From a virus: a stretch of DNA of 50,740 nt. Location of the stretch: IMG/VR virus record IMGVR_UViG_3300036045_000015, positions 1-50,740 of that record; one strand, 5' to 3'. Both the position numbers and the translations under genes were made by a program. This document shows positions 40,466 to 46,906 of the stretch, one piece after another; positions within the stretch are counted from its first letter, which is position 1, and every line of letters begins with the position of its first letter. The notes beneath the pieces were generated by a model. The model did not search any database. It worked only from the letters and a program-made list of their open reading frames with translations, and was not told the DNA's origin.

Positions 40466-40753
40466 ATGAACAAACAAACCGTAATTCCGCATACTGACAA
40501 ATGTGAATGCGCCCACTGCGCCCTTAAAAACGACGCGCCAAACATAATTCGCAGCAGCATTAGTTTTCGAAAGTCATCCTTAGTTGCTCTACACGAGGTC
40601 GTGGCTCTTGAAAAAATTAATAACCAATGGTTCGTGTTTGTCGAAATTCGTTGGACACACGATAACGGCATGAAAGAAACAGCAGACCGGATTTACAAAT
40701 TAGCGGAGTGGCGTGAATTAGTGGAAGCGGGGTTGAACGCCTCGAAGCAATGA
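40466..40753 (+). CDS. small protein with Cys cluster
   Basis: 95 aa, ATG at 40466 after GAAGGATAGAACG. The N-terminus has HTDKCECAHC, three cysteines and a histidine that could bind a metal ion. The rest is a mixed helix and strand domain (LVALHEVVALEKINNQWFVFVEIRW). Family not recognised. It heads the run of small genes that extends to 45887 and has its own promoter. A small metal-binding protein in this position may act on host proteins, but the sequence does not show how. Confidence 0.6.
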   Translation: MNKQTVIPHTDKCECAHCALKNDAPNIIRSSISFRKSSLVALHEVVALEKINNQWFVFVEIRWTHDNGMKETADRIYKLAEWRELVEAGLNASKQ

Positions 40754-40813
40754 GGACGCGCCTAACCCCGCCCCATTTGTTTTAGCTTAGCTATTTGCAT
40801 ATAGGATAAAATC

Positions 40814-41299
40814 ATGAACCACCATACTCTATTAAACCAAATTCGCACGAAACGGACTGCTGCTGCTGCTAACCCGTATCAGACAAACAAAATGGCGATT
40901 GCTGTTCATCCGCACCCTGAAAGGCTGCGCAGACCGCTGCCGATACTACCAGATAACCACCAAACTCATGAAACAATTCGTGAACTGTTCAATCGTCGGG
41001 CAGAAATTGCCTTTAGGCTCAATACCAAAAAATCAACCCCCGCAGATGAGATGGATTATGAAAAATTAACGGAAAAAATGGCGAAACTTGTGGCGCATAA
41101 TAGGGGCTACCAATTGGAAGATATGGACGAAAATAAAGCAAAAGGAATTTTTGCGTCTGTCGGGGATCGGGGCAAAACTCCTGAACTTGCCGCCGTAATT
41201 GCAAACTATGTCTGGGTATTGGATGAGCTATCTGATACGTGGTTCGGCGAGGACGAATTAACTGATACTTTGCTTGATGACGACGAAGTGGATATTTAG
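40814..41299 (+). CDS. hypothetical protein
   Basis: 161 aa, ATG at 40814; a weak AGGATAA precedes it. The N-terminus is basic and Pro/His-rich, the centre helical (ETIRELFNRRAEIAFRLN, YEKLTEKMAKLVAHNRGYQ), and the end strongly acidic (DELTDTLLDDDEVDI). No recognised domain. The charge split could suit binding to nucleic acid at one end and protein at the other. A strong terminator follows, so it closes the transcription unit that starts at the 40365 promoter. Confidence 0.6.
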   Translation: MNHHTLLNQIRTKRTAAAANPYQTNKMAIAVHPHPERLRRPLPILPDNHQTHETIRELFNRRAEIAFRLNTKKSTPADEMDYEKLTEKMAKLVAHNRGYQLEDMDENKAKGIFASVGDRGKTPELAAVIANYVWVLDELSDTWFGEDELTDTLLDDDEVDI

Positions 41300-41305
41300 C
41301 CACAG

Positions 41306-41358
41306 AATAAATGGCGTTGTGTTTTACGATAATTATGACACGACGCCATTTATTTTTT
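41306..41358 (+). terminator. long intrinsic terminator
   Basis: AATAAATGGCGT-t-GTGT and ACAC-g-ACGCCATTTATT pair around an AT-rich loop, followed by TTTTTT. The AT symmetry may make it work in both directions. Confidence 0.85.
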
Positions 41359-41544
41359 ATATTCAGCAAAAAAAACAAAATCTTATATAGAATATTTATA
41401 CGCCCCTTACTTAGCTTCTATAGTAATTTTTCCCCCGTAATAAAAGTTCCTAATTATATATACAATATATTCCAACCTCGAAATTCGACATAACTTTCGA
41501 AGGTCTTTTCAAAACTGCGCATCACGCATGGCGCACAATAACCG
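41359..41544. other. AT-rich gene-free spacer
   Basis: Very AT-rich stretch after the terminator, including TAATAAAAGTTCCTAAT near 41433-41449. That is close to the AATAAAAGTTCTTAAT core of the direct repeats at 46797 and 46858. No gene is supported. TGCGC and GCGCA pair shortly before the iterons. Confidence 0.5.
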
Positions 41545-41634
41545 CGAATAAATGTCAAGCGAATAAACGCGGTACGAATATACGTCAGGCAAATAAATGT
41601 GGCACAAATAAATGTGATACGAATAAAAATAAAT
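41545..41634. repeat. six tandem 15-bp iterons
   Basis: Six head-to-tail units of exactly 15 bp beginning at 41545, 41560, 41575, 41590, 41605 and 41620. Consensus is CRAATAAAYGTSRNR, best seen as CAAATAAATGTGGCA and CAAATAAATGTGATA. Non-coding in the + frames because of stops; the array ends 3 bp before the shared box and 24 bp before the -35 of the next promoter. Candidate initiator or activator binding array. Confidence 0.85.
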
Positions 41635-41637
41635 TTG

Positions 41638-41688
41638 TGAATTTTGCGTAAATTGCTCTTGACACGAATTTGCTTTTCGAATTATGAT
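41638..41688 (+). promoter_or_regulatory. early promoter 1 with 17-bp upstream box
   Basis: Box TGAATTTTGCGTAAATT (41638-41654), 4 nt, TTGACA (41659-41664), 18-nt spacer, TATGAT (41683-41688). The same box at the same distance precedes the -35 at 42684. The leader contains AACTCACTGAGAGG (41711-41724), shared with the 43132 gene. Confidence 0.8.
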
Positions 41689-41734
41689 GAGGACATCACA
41701 TGAAAATTTCAACTCACTGAGAGGCAGCACAAAA

Positions 41735-41953
41735 ATGACAACACTAGAGAAAACCATTCTGGCGACAATTGGCACAATCAAGATGACCAATGCAGAGGGA
41801 ACATGGGTAGTAAACGAAGACTATGAGCGCGAACTTGCAAAGTTTATCGCGGGCTACGTTGATATGAAAGATGTCCTGAACAAATCAAAAGAATTCAAAC
41901 AGGCGGTGAACTACGCTCGTACCGCTTTAGCTCCCGCGTTCGTTTTGGTGTAG
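41735..41953 (+). CDS. small early-type hypothetical protein
   Basis: 72 aa, ATG 10 nt after GAGAGG in a leader shared with the gene at 43132; the open frame extends further upstream into the promoter, which is not translated. Mostly helical: TTLEKTILATIGTIKMT, ELAKFIAGYVDMKDVLN, NYARTALAPAF. No recognised family. Located directly behind iterons and a box-containing promoter, so probably expressed early. Its stop lies 2 nt before the next gene. Confidence 0.65.
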   Translation: MTTLEKTILATIGTIKMTNAEGTWVVNEDYERELAKFIAGYVDMKDVLNKSKEFKQAVNYARTALAPAFVLV

Positions 41954-41955
41954 CT

Positions 41956-42423
41956 ATGTTAAAACAAAATTATCTGCGCCTAATTCAACTAGCAAAAAAA
42001 TCATACGTGCTAGGCACAATCGGCGAACATTTTGCCATGCTGCAATTAAATGTATACGGTCAATTAAAAACAACGCATATCGCCACAAACAGGGAAAAAC
42101 TAGGCGATATTCGTTTAGCGGGCACTGACATCACGATTGAAATCAAGACGGCACGATTGGCTAAGGACGGGCGCTGGACATTCACAATCTATAAAAAGGG
42201 GTCACAATCGTGCCATAACGCTGATTACGTACTGCTCCAATGCTTTAATGACGAGGGTTTGGCGCAACTCTACTTAATCCCAAGAGAAGCGGTTGGAACA
42301 GCACACACGATTAAAATCACTCGTAGCTACATGGGAAAATATGCCGTGTACAAGACCAGCTATGCAGCAGCCGCTAACTATTTGAAAAACATGCACCTAA
42401 CAGACGAAAGGAAAACAGCATGA
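41956..42423 (+). CDS. PD-(D/E)XK endonuclease-like protein
   Basis: 155 aa, ATG at 41956. GTIGEHFAMLQLNVYG (helix with the conserved Glu), LGDIRLAGTDITIEIKTARL (Asp, then E-x-K), and a strand with NADYVLLQCFNDEG and LYLIPREA match group-I-intron-type PD-(D/E)XK endonucleases such as the I-SspI kind. All three catalytic residues appear present. No fused DNA-binding domain. It may cut host or rival phage DNA, or be a homing enzyme without an intron; no intron is visible. It overlaps the next gene by 4 nt. Confidence 0.75.
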   Translation: MLKQNYLRLIQLAKKSYVLGTIGEHFAMLQLNVYGQLKTTHIATNREKLGDIRLAGTDITIEIKTARLAKDGRWTFTIYKKGSQSCHNADYVLLQCFNDEGLAQLYLIPREAVGTAHTIKITRSYMGKYAVYKTSYAAAANYLKNMHLTDERKTA

Positions 42424-42665
42424 ACCAAATCGAAATGATCAATCACGAATATCGTACCGAAACATTTCTGATGCTCGCAAAGAGTTACAATGTCCATATC
42501 GAAAGTGACGTGGTACTTGTAGTTGTGTCGGATAAAAATCAGCCAAACACATTCTCGATTAAGTCCTACAAATCACTTGGACATGCAATTCGCTTTTTTA
42601 ATCGTATGAAGCGCGAGGGCTGCCACGTCGGTTTAATTGGTAAGGGCATAATCATGCAATTCTGA
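42420..42665 (+). CDS. small hypothetical protein
   Basis: 81 aa, starting in the ATGA overlap. Helix then strands: MINHEYRTETFLMLAKSYNV, VVLVVVSDKNQPNTFSIKSY, a helix LGHAIRFFNRMKREG and a final CHVGLIGKGI strand. Looks like a small alpha/beta domain. Family not recognised. Translational coupling with the endonuclease suggests a partner or immunity role, which is speculative. Confidence 0.6.
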   Translation: MNQIEMINHEYRTETFLMLAKSYNVHIESDVVLVVVSDKNQPNTFSIKSYKSLGHAIRFFNRMKREGCHVGLIGKGIIMQF

Positions 42666-42711
42666 ATTTTGCGTAAATTCATATTGACAAGTGCCCCCAT
42701 CTTGATATACG
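42663..42711 (+). promoter_or_regulatory. early promoter 2 with 17-bp upstream box
   Basis: Identical box TGAATTTTGCGTAAATT (42663-42679), 4 nt, TTGACA (42684-42689), then a weak -10, TATACG with a 16-nt spacer (42706-42711). Box and -35 spacing equal that of the promoter at 41659. Confidence 0.7.
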
Positions 42712-42776
42712 CTAACGACATCGTACAAATGCAAATTCAAAAAACACACTCTAAGAGAGAGAGAGAAAGAAACACA

Positions 42777-43019
42777 ATGGAAATTATCGTTCGCACTAAC
42801 AGCTATAGCCTTGAAGATTTGCGCAGCGAGGTTGAAGACCTGCTTAACGAAGCGCTAGGGGCTGATGACAGCTTCGTATATTTGTCGCATTTTGAAAATG
42901 ATGACGAAGCGAAACAATTTTTGTCCGCCGCCTGCACTATGTTGACAGTGCTGGAAAGCCAGCCCGACAAGCAAGGTGAATTGGCAGCGGCAATTCTCAA
43001 GGTAATCGGAGAGGAATAG
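42777..43019 (+). CDS. small acidic hypothetical protein
   Basis: 80 aa from ATG at 42777, preceded by a long purine run (AAGAGAGAGAGAGAAAG) that can serve as binding site; the frame upstream covers the promoter and is not translated. Acidic: SLEDLRSEVEDLLNEALGAD, then YLSHFENDDEAKQFLSA and helical end. No recognised family; small acidic early phage proteins are often host-protein or DNA mimics, a possibility only. Confidence 0.6.
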   Translation: MEIIVRTNSYSLEDLRSEVEDLLNEALGADDSFVYLSHFENDDEAKQFLSAACTMLTVLESQPDKQGELAAAILKVIGEE

Positions 43020-43091
43020 AATTTACGCAATTTTCACAAATCACTCATCATAGGTCTTGACACAATGTACCATTATGACCTATGATGAGTG
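43020..43091 (+). promoter_or_regulatory. early promoter 3: reversed box and 15-bp inverted repeat
   Basis: AATTTACGCAATTTTCA (43020-43036) is the box in reverse with two mismatches. CACTCATCATAGGTC (43042-43056) and GACCTATGATGAGTG (43077-43091) are perfect arms. TTGACA (43057-43062) begins the loop and TATGAT (43081-43086, 18-nt spacer) lies within the right arm. RNA starts near 43093. Confidence 0.85.
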
Positions 43092-43131
43092 TGTAAGACG
43101 AAATTTTAACTCACTGAGAGGATAAACACCG

Positions 43132-43518
43132 ATGAAACCGTATGTCGCCAAAACCAAAATTGATGTTTATGACGCCGATGGAAATTATCTTGATTTGTCA
43201 ATTTTAGAAATTGATGAGCAATCGGTTGTTTTGGTCGCACATGGCACACCGCAAGGTTTTATCGTAGACGGTGAAAATAATGTTTACACTGCTATGGAAT
43301 TGAACGCCATTGTACGTCACTATTATCCGCAAGTAAACGAAATCGGTTTAATCGCCTGTCATCCGGCAAACGTTGCTGCCCGTAACCTTGATTTAGCAAC
43401 GTGGGATATTGAAATCTTTGGCGATTGGTCTGATGAAACCATGCTTGAAATTGATACATATGAGGATAAAAGCGTTCGCTTTAATTTTTACCCAGTAGCG
43501 CCAGAACACACTATTTAG
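43132..43518 (+). CDS. hypothetical protein with clan CD-like His/Cys motifs
   Basis: 128 aa, ATG 10 nt after GAGAGG in the shared AACTCACTGAGAGG leader. A central core reads VVLVAHGTPQGF (His37), then a helix AMELNAIVRHYY, then EIGLIACHPANVAAR (Cys76). Order and spacing of HG and a following strand ending in xAC recall clan CD cysteine peptidases and their DUF4347-like relatives, which are otherwise much larger. The N-terminal 30 residues form strands. If active, it could cut a host protein; without more sequence evidence that is a hypothesis. Confidence 0.55.
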   Translation: MKPYVAKTKIDVYDADGNYLDLSILEIDEQSVVLVAHGTPQGFIVDGENNVYTAMELNAIVRHYYPQVNEIGLIACHPANVAARNLDLATWDIEIFGDWSDETMLEIDTYEDKSVRFNFYPVAPEHTI

Positions 43519-43554
43519 GTAATCGTATAACGCAAAAGCGTAGGGAGCAACATC

Positions 43555-43968
43555 ATGAACACTATGAACATTGATAGAGTAGCAAATGACGCAGCAAAGA
43601 GCGGCGTTCGGTTCGCGGGAATTGGTGGACAAACGCACAAAGTCGAAATCTATGTGCCTAGCACTTTCGGGGCAAAAGCACTAGAGCCAGATGCGCACGA
43701 ATTCTTGGTTACACGCACTATGCAGCAGTTTTTCGACTTGTTTGGTAATGCTATTCGAGTTTTCGCTACCGGACTAAATGCCGAAAACGAGAGCAACGGC
43801 GCTGAAAACATCAGCATCGTATCGGCGCACGTCCACACCAATGATTTGCCGAAATTGGCTGAGGTCTTTCAAATTGCTGCCATGCTCGCTTATTTTCTGA
43901 ACAAAGATGCGATTATGGTCGCCTATTCAAGTCAGGCGGGCAATCGCGCTTGGTTTGTTCAAGCTTAA
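43555..43968 (+). CDS. hypothetical protein
   Basis: 137 aa, ATG at 43555 after AGGGAGCAACATC. A mixed alpha/beta domain: SGVRFAGIGGQTHKVEIYVP, RTMQQFFDLFGNAIRVFATG, ISIVSAHVHTNDLPKLAEVF, FLNKDAIMVAYSS. The pattern of two strands and helices could be a small ferredoxin-like fold. No recognised family. Follows the clan CD-like gene by about 36 nt in the same operon. Confidence 0.65.
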   Translation: MNTMNIDRVANDAAKSGVRFAGIGGQTHKVEIYVPSTFGAKALEPDAHEFLVTRTMQQFFDLFGNAIRVFATGLNAENESNGAENISIVSAHVHTNDLPKLAEVFQIAAMLAYFLNKDAIMVAYSSQAGNRAWFVQA

Positions 43969-43977
43969 GGGGGCTAT

Positions 43978-44298
43978 ATGGATAACGAACAATACACTGT
44001 ACATGTCCTGTTTCGACGGTTAACGCTGGAAGATAATTCGCAAGTGTGGGCAATCTTTCCATTCGAATTGGCGGATATGTCTGGTAACGTCACCGTATTT
44101 GACACACACACATCACACGGGGCGGGTAATCTGGCGCATATGCTCGAAATCACACATCCGATTTCACCCGAAGATCATGAAAAGTTACCCGCGCTTAAAC
44201 GAACAATCCGCGAAATGGCACTAGGCTACGGCTATGTCATTAAGGAAGTTGACGAACATACGGCGCGGCTATCACGCTATTTTAGCTCTAACCGATAA
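43978..44298 (+). CDS. hypothetical protein
   Basis: 106 aa, ATG after AAGGGGGCTAT, 9 nt behind the previous stop. Beta-rich N-terminus (YTVHVLFRRLTLEDNSQVW), then VFDTHTSHGAGNLAHML and a C-terminal helix (KLPALKRTIREMALGYGYV). No recognised family. Part of the same small-gene operon. Confidence 0.6.
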   Translation: MDNEQYTVHVLFRRLTLEDNSQVWAIFPFELADMSGNVTVFDTHTSHGAGNLAHMLEITHPISPEDHEKLPALKRTIREMALGYGYVIKEVDEHTARLSRYFSSNR

Positions 44299-44325
44299 TA
44301 ACTGACAAACTAGGAGATAACGAAC

Positions 44326-44730
44326 ATGACAAAGTACAAAGCACAAATCAACCCACGTCAAGAAATGAAGGAAAAAACGATTGCGAAGGGGACTACCGCC
44401 CACGTAACGGCGAAAAATGTCAGTATTGGTGAACAGCCAGTTTCGATGATGTACGAAACGGTTATCCGCTATCATTGGACGGATATACTAACTGTCTATG
44501 CAAGCGATTTAACAAATGATGTCTATGTGCAAATTTGCACGAATGGTTGGCGGACTGCAACAACCAAACGCCGCATCAACGATATGCTGCGCATGATGGG
44601 GGTTAAAGCGTATATCTATCAGCAGCGCGGCGATTGGTATCTTGTCTACACCGACAGCGACGGCAAAAATCATGAGGAACGTTTCTTTGAGGCGTCGGGC
44701 GACATTATTGTCCAAAGTATTCGCCTCTAA
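44326..44730 (+). CDS. hypothetical protein, paralog A
   Basis: 134 aa, ATG after TAGGAGATAACGAAC. Begins TKYKAQINPRQEMKEKTIAK and has YETVIRYHWTDILTVYASD, TATTKRRINDMLRMMGVKAYI and WYLVYTDSDGK. The next gene has the same plan and many of the same residues, so they are tandem duplicates that have diverged. Alpha/beta, no membrane segment. Function unknown; repeated small early genes often diversify against variable host targets. Confidence 0.65.
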   Translation: MTKYKAQINPRQEMKEKTIAKGTTAHVTAKNVSIGEQPVSMMYETVIRYHWTDILTVYASDLTNDVYVQICTNGWRTATTKRRINDMLRMMGVKAYIYQQRGDWYLVYTDSDGKNHEERFFEASGDIIVQSIRL

Positions 44731-44762
44731 CGAAAAATATCCTAAAGGCTGAGGTAAACCAC

Positions 44763-45170
44763 ATGACAAAATATTGTAAGCAAGTTAATCCGCGTCAAGC
44801 AATGAAGAAAACAACAATTGCGAACGCTACAACTGCCCGCGTCGAAAATTCAACACTGTATACGGAAAACGGCGGGGGGCAAATCTACAAAACCACGATT
44901 TGCTATCGTGGGCTGGACATTCTTATGGTTTGGACAAATACGAGTAATCTTGATGTGGTCGCAAGCATCCGTATCGGAGAACTGCGTACTAGTGCGCTAA
45001 AACGCCGCTTGAACGATATGTTTAACATGATGACGCTCAAGGCGCAGATTGTTGAACGTGATCATGAGTGGCGGCTAATCTATACGGCATGGAATGGAGA
45101 AGTCCGAAACATACCGATCCGAGAAACAACTGACATTTGTGTACAAGGGGCGAATGAAAATGAAGATTGA
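44763..45170 (+). CDS. hypothetical protein, paralog B
   Basis: 135 aa, ATG after GCTGAGGTAAACC. Shares TKYCKQVNPRQAMKKTTIAN with paralog A, then YKTTICYRGLDILMVW, ALKRRLNDMFNMMTLKAQI and WRLIYTAWNGE. The order of matching segments is unchanged, and the most conserved part is the K/TxRRxNDMxxMM helix. It overlaps the next gene by 11 nt. Confidence 0.65.
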   Translation: MTKYCKQVNPRQAMKKTTIANATTARVENSTLYTENGGGQIYKTTICYRGLDILMVWTNTSNLDVVASIRIGELRTSALKRRLNDMFNMMTLKAQIVERDHEWRLIYTAWNGEVRNIPIRETTDICVQGANENED

Positions 45171-45714
45171 TGATTTGCACGTCGGGGATCGTATCGTTTG
45201 TAATCAGTTTGTGTATACGTCTTCAAATGGTAAAACGGGCAATTACGCAACTGGCACATTCTTCGAAATCGTGGACATCAACGCCGAAACAAACACTATT
45301 GACATTCTTGCACCGGACGGCTTACGCTGGAAAGTTTGGGCGAATAGCCAATATTTCATTACTGTTTCGGAAGCGCTAAATGAGCTAAGGGAGCAAAAGA
45401 GCATGATCAACGAAATTCCGGCAACTTTTAATGGTCGCGCTGTTATTCAAGGCGTTTGGGCTACTGTCAACCTCGCTACAGAACGCGCCTTACTGAATTA
45501 CGAACTACTGTCAGAGGATGAAATTGAGATGCAAAGTGAACGCGCTTATCCGCACCTCTACACACTTCACCCTGATGAAATTAGGGCGCTGTCTGCGGAC
45601 GATGCCTTAAACTTGCCTGATGATGAACTCGAAGCATTTGAAGCACTACAAAACTTTGCGCACCAACTGCCAGCATACATTCAATATTTGATGATCACTG
45701 TTACACGCCGATGA
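45160..45714 (+). CDS. hypothetical protein with N-terminal beta-barrel-like domain
   Basis: 184 aa. ATG at 45160 is 9 nt after AGGGG; ATG 45154 is nearer the site and less likely. Residues 1-75 are strand-rich (DLHVGDRIVCNQFVYTSS, FFEIVDINAETNTIDILAPD, WKVWANSQYF), similar in plan to small KOW or SH3-like barrels. The C-terminal half is acidic and helical (ALSADDALNLPDDELEAFEAL). No family recognised. Overlaps the next small membrane gene by 4 nt. Confidence 0.6.
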   Translation: MKIDDLHVGDRIVCNQFVYTSSNGKTGNYATGTFFEIVDINAETNTIDILAPDGLRWKVWANSQYFITVSEALNELREQKSMINEIPATFNGRAVIQGVWATVNLATERALLNYELLSEDEIEMQSERAYPHLYTLHPDEIRALSADDALNLPDDELEAFEALQNFAHQLPAYIQYLMITVTRR

Positions 45715-45887
45715 TTGAACTGCTGGTAATCCTAATCATTAGCGCGATAGAACCAATTGCAGGGGTAATGCTGTTTTTCGTCTTGTCATGGCTGCGCAAT
45801 ACTAATGGAGGGGGCAAAAGAAAAAAGACCAAACTAGGCTATTGGAATATGGGGCGCGGTAAGTCGCGTAATTGGTTTAGACGCTAA
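45711..45887 (+). CDS. 58-aa single-span membrane protein
   Basis: Starts in the ATGA overlap with the preceding stop. A hydrophobic N-terminal part (IELLVILIISAIEPIAGVML, then FFVLSWL) spans the membrane once or as a hairpin, and the C-terminus is basic (KRKKTKLGYW, RGKSRNWFRR), so the tail should be cytosolic. Too short for the usual cut-off but supported by overlap, composition and position at the end of the operon before a terminator. Could be a small membrane effector or holin-like peptide. Confidence 0.65.
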   Translation: MIELLVILIISAIEPIAGVMLFFVLSWLRNTNGGGKRKKTKLGYWNMGRGKSRNWFRR

Positions 45888-45896
45888 CTAATAGAT

Positions 45897-45927
45897 GAGA
45901 CAGCCAAAAAATGGTTGTCTCATTTTT
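45897..45927 (+). terminator. intrinsic terminator of the small-gene operon
   Basis: GAGACAGCC and GGTTGTCTC pair around 7 nt (one G-U pair), followed by ATTTTTATT. Confidence 0.85.
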
Positions 45928-45963
45928 ATTATTGATATACCATATGGGGTATAGGCAGCTAAG

Positions 45964-45997
45964 TTATCCCACATCCGTGTGGGATAATGTGTGATAA
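45964..45997. repeat. three DnaA-box-like 10-mers
   Basis: TTATCCCACA (45964-45973), its inverted copy TGTGGGATAA (45978-45987), and TGTGTGATAA (45988-45997). All fit TTATC[C/A]CACA, one base longer than the DnaA consensus TTATCCACA. The first pair makes a hairpin with a 4-nt loop. Confidence 0.6.
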
Positions 45998-46327
45998 CAA
46001 GGTTATGCTAAAAATAATGTTTTGACCCACTAAAAATAAATTTAGGCTGGTCTAAAAATTTCATAGAAACGGGCTACATTCTGTACAAAACACTACACCC
46101 TGTACATTATCGTACAAACGACATTCAGCCCAGTTGCATCCGAACCAAGCACCGAAAAAAACTACATTCGATGACCATACCGTTGGCACTTAGTAACAAG
46201 CCTACAGAATTATTTTACCCCAGCGTCAATCGGGCTGGCATACATACGAATGACATTTGCTTAAATCGCTAAAATAGGGCTTATTTCGCGAAATAAGGGC
46301 ATTTTTGTGATTAAGGTGTATTCATAC

Positions 46328-46480
46328 ATGTACTGCTGTAAAATCGAAAATTGTGCCTATAACATAGGCAAATTGTGGCGCTGTAGTATGTGTTGTGCTG
46401 CTGTGCATTGTAGTATGTGTGCTGATGTTAGTTTGTGTGCTGATGTTCGGGCTGTTGTTCGGATGAATAATGTTGTTTAG
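46328..46480 (+). CDS. candidate 50-aa cysteine-rich protein
   Basis: ATG at 46328, 9 nt after AAGGTG, to TAG at 46478. Nine cysteines in 50 residues (positions 3, 4, 9, 19, 22, 23, 28, 31, 37), with CSMCC, HCSMC and LCADV, as in a small zinc-binding knuckle. Two direct repeats of the DNA fall exactly in this frame, at 27 and 18 nt, so they repeat CSMC and CADV. That favours coding, but the same repeats could belong to an origin. No promoter is clear. Low but real support. Confidence 0.35.
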   Translation: MYCCKIENCAYNIGKLWRCSMCCAAVHCSMCADVSLCADVRAVVRMNNVV

Positions 46481-46637
46481 TATATTATCTTTTGATGTGA
46501 TATTTTTTGATATATTATGATTTATTTTATTCTGATGTGTGTTATTCGGATGATGTAATTAATTACAGCCCTTAACCCCCCACTAATAGATGCTCATGCA
46601 CCCGCTGGCGATCTTCCAATTTTCCAAAAAACAGTTC

Positions 46638-46760
46638 GTTTGTAAATTGTAACACTTGAATAAAAAGTGTTACTCCACTCCAAAATTGCAAAAAACATAA
46701 TATATAATGGGGATTTTGAAGCGATTAACACTTTTTATTCAAGTGTTACAATTTACAAAC
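46638..46760. repeat. perfect 35-bp inverted repeat
   Basis: Arms 46638-46672 and 46726-46760 are perfect complements around 53 AT-rich nt. Each arm also contains an internal palindrome AACACTT-gaataaa-AAGTGTT, so each arm can fold alone. It begins GTTTGTAAATTGTAACACTT. It lies inside the origin-like region. Confidence 0.95.
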
Positions 46761-46796
46761 CTTTTCTTTTTGGCGCATTTTCACCGTATTTCGTGT

Positions 46797-46906
46797 ATTT
46801 CGTGAATAAAAGTTCTTAATCCACTCGAAACGTGTCGAAAAACTAGGGCATTTGGAGATTTCGTGAATAAAAGTTCTTAATCCGCGCAAAAGTTGCAGAA
46901 AAACTA
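46797..46906. repeat. two 49-bp direct repeats, 61-bp period
   Basis: Copies 46797-46845 and 46858-46906 share an identical 26-bp start (ATTTCGTGAATAAAAGTTCT, then TAATCC) and an identical end GAAAAACTA, with a variable middle. A related AATAAAAGTTCCTAAT lies near 41433. Position just before the next promoter suggests a paired binding site. Confidence 0.85.

Noticed and set aside
41311-41493. 60-aa + strand frame after the long terminator
   Set aside because: Starts inside the terminator stem, AT-rich composition and no ribosome binding site.
41509-41790. Minus-strand frame over the 15-bp iterons
   Set aside because: The 5-residue periodicity is a by-product of the 15-bp repeats; the frame runs across a promoter and into a + strand gene.
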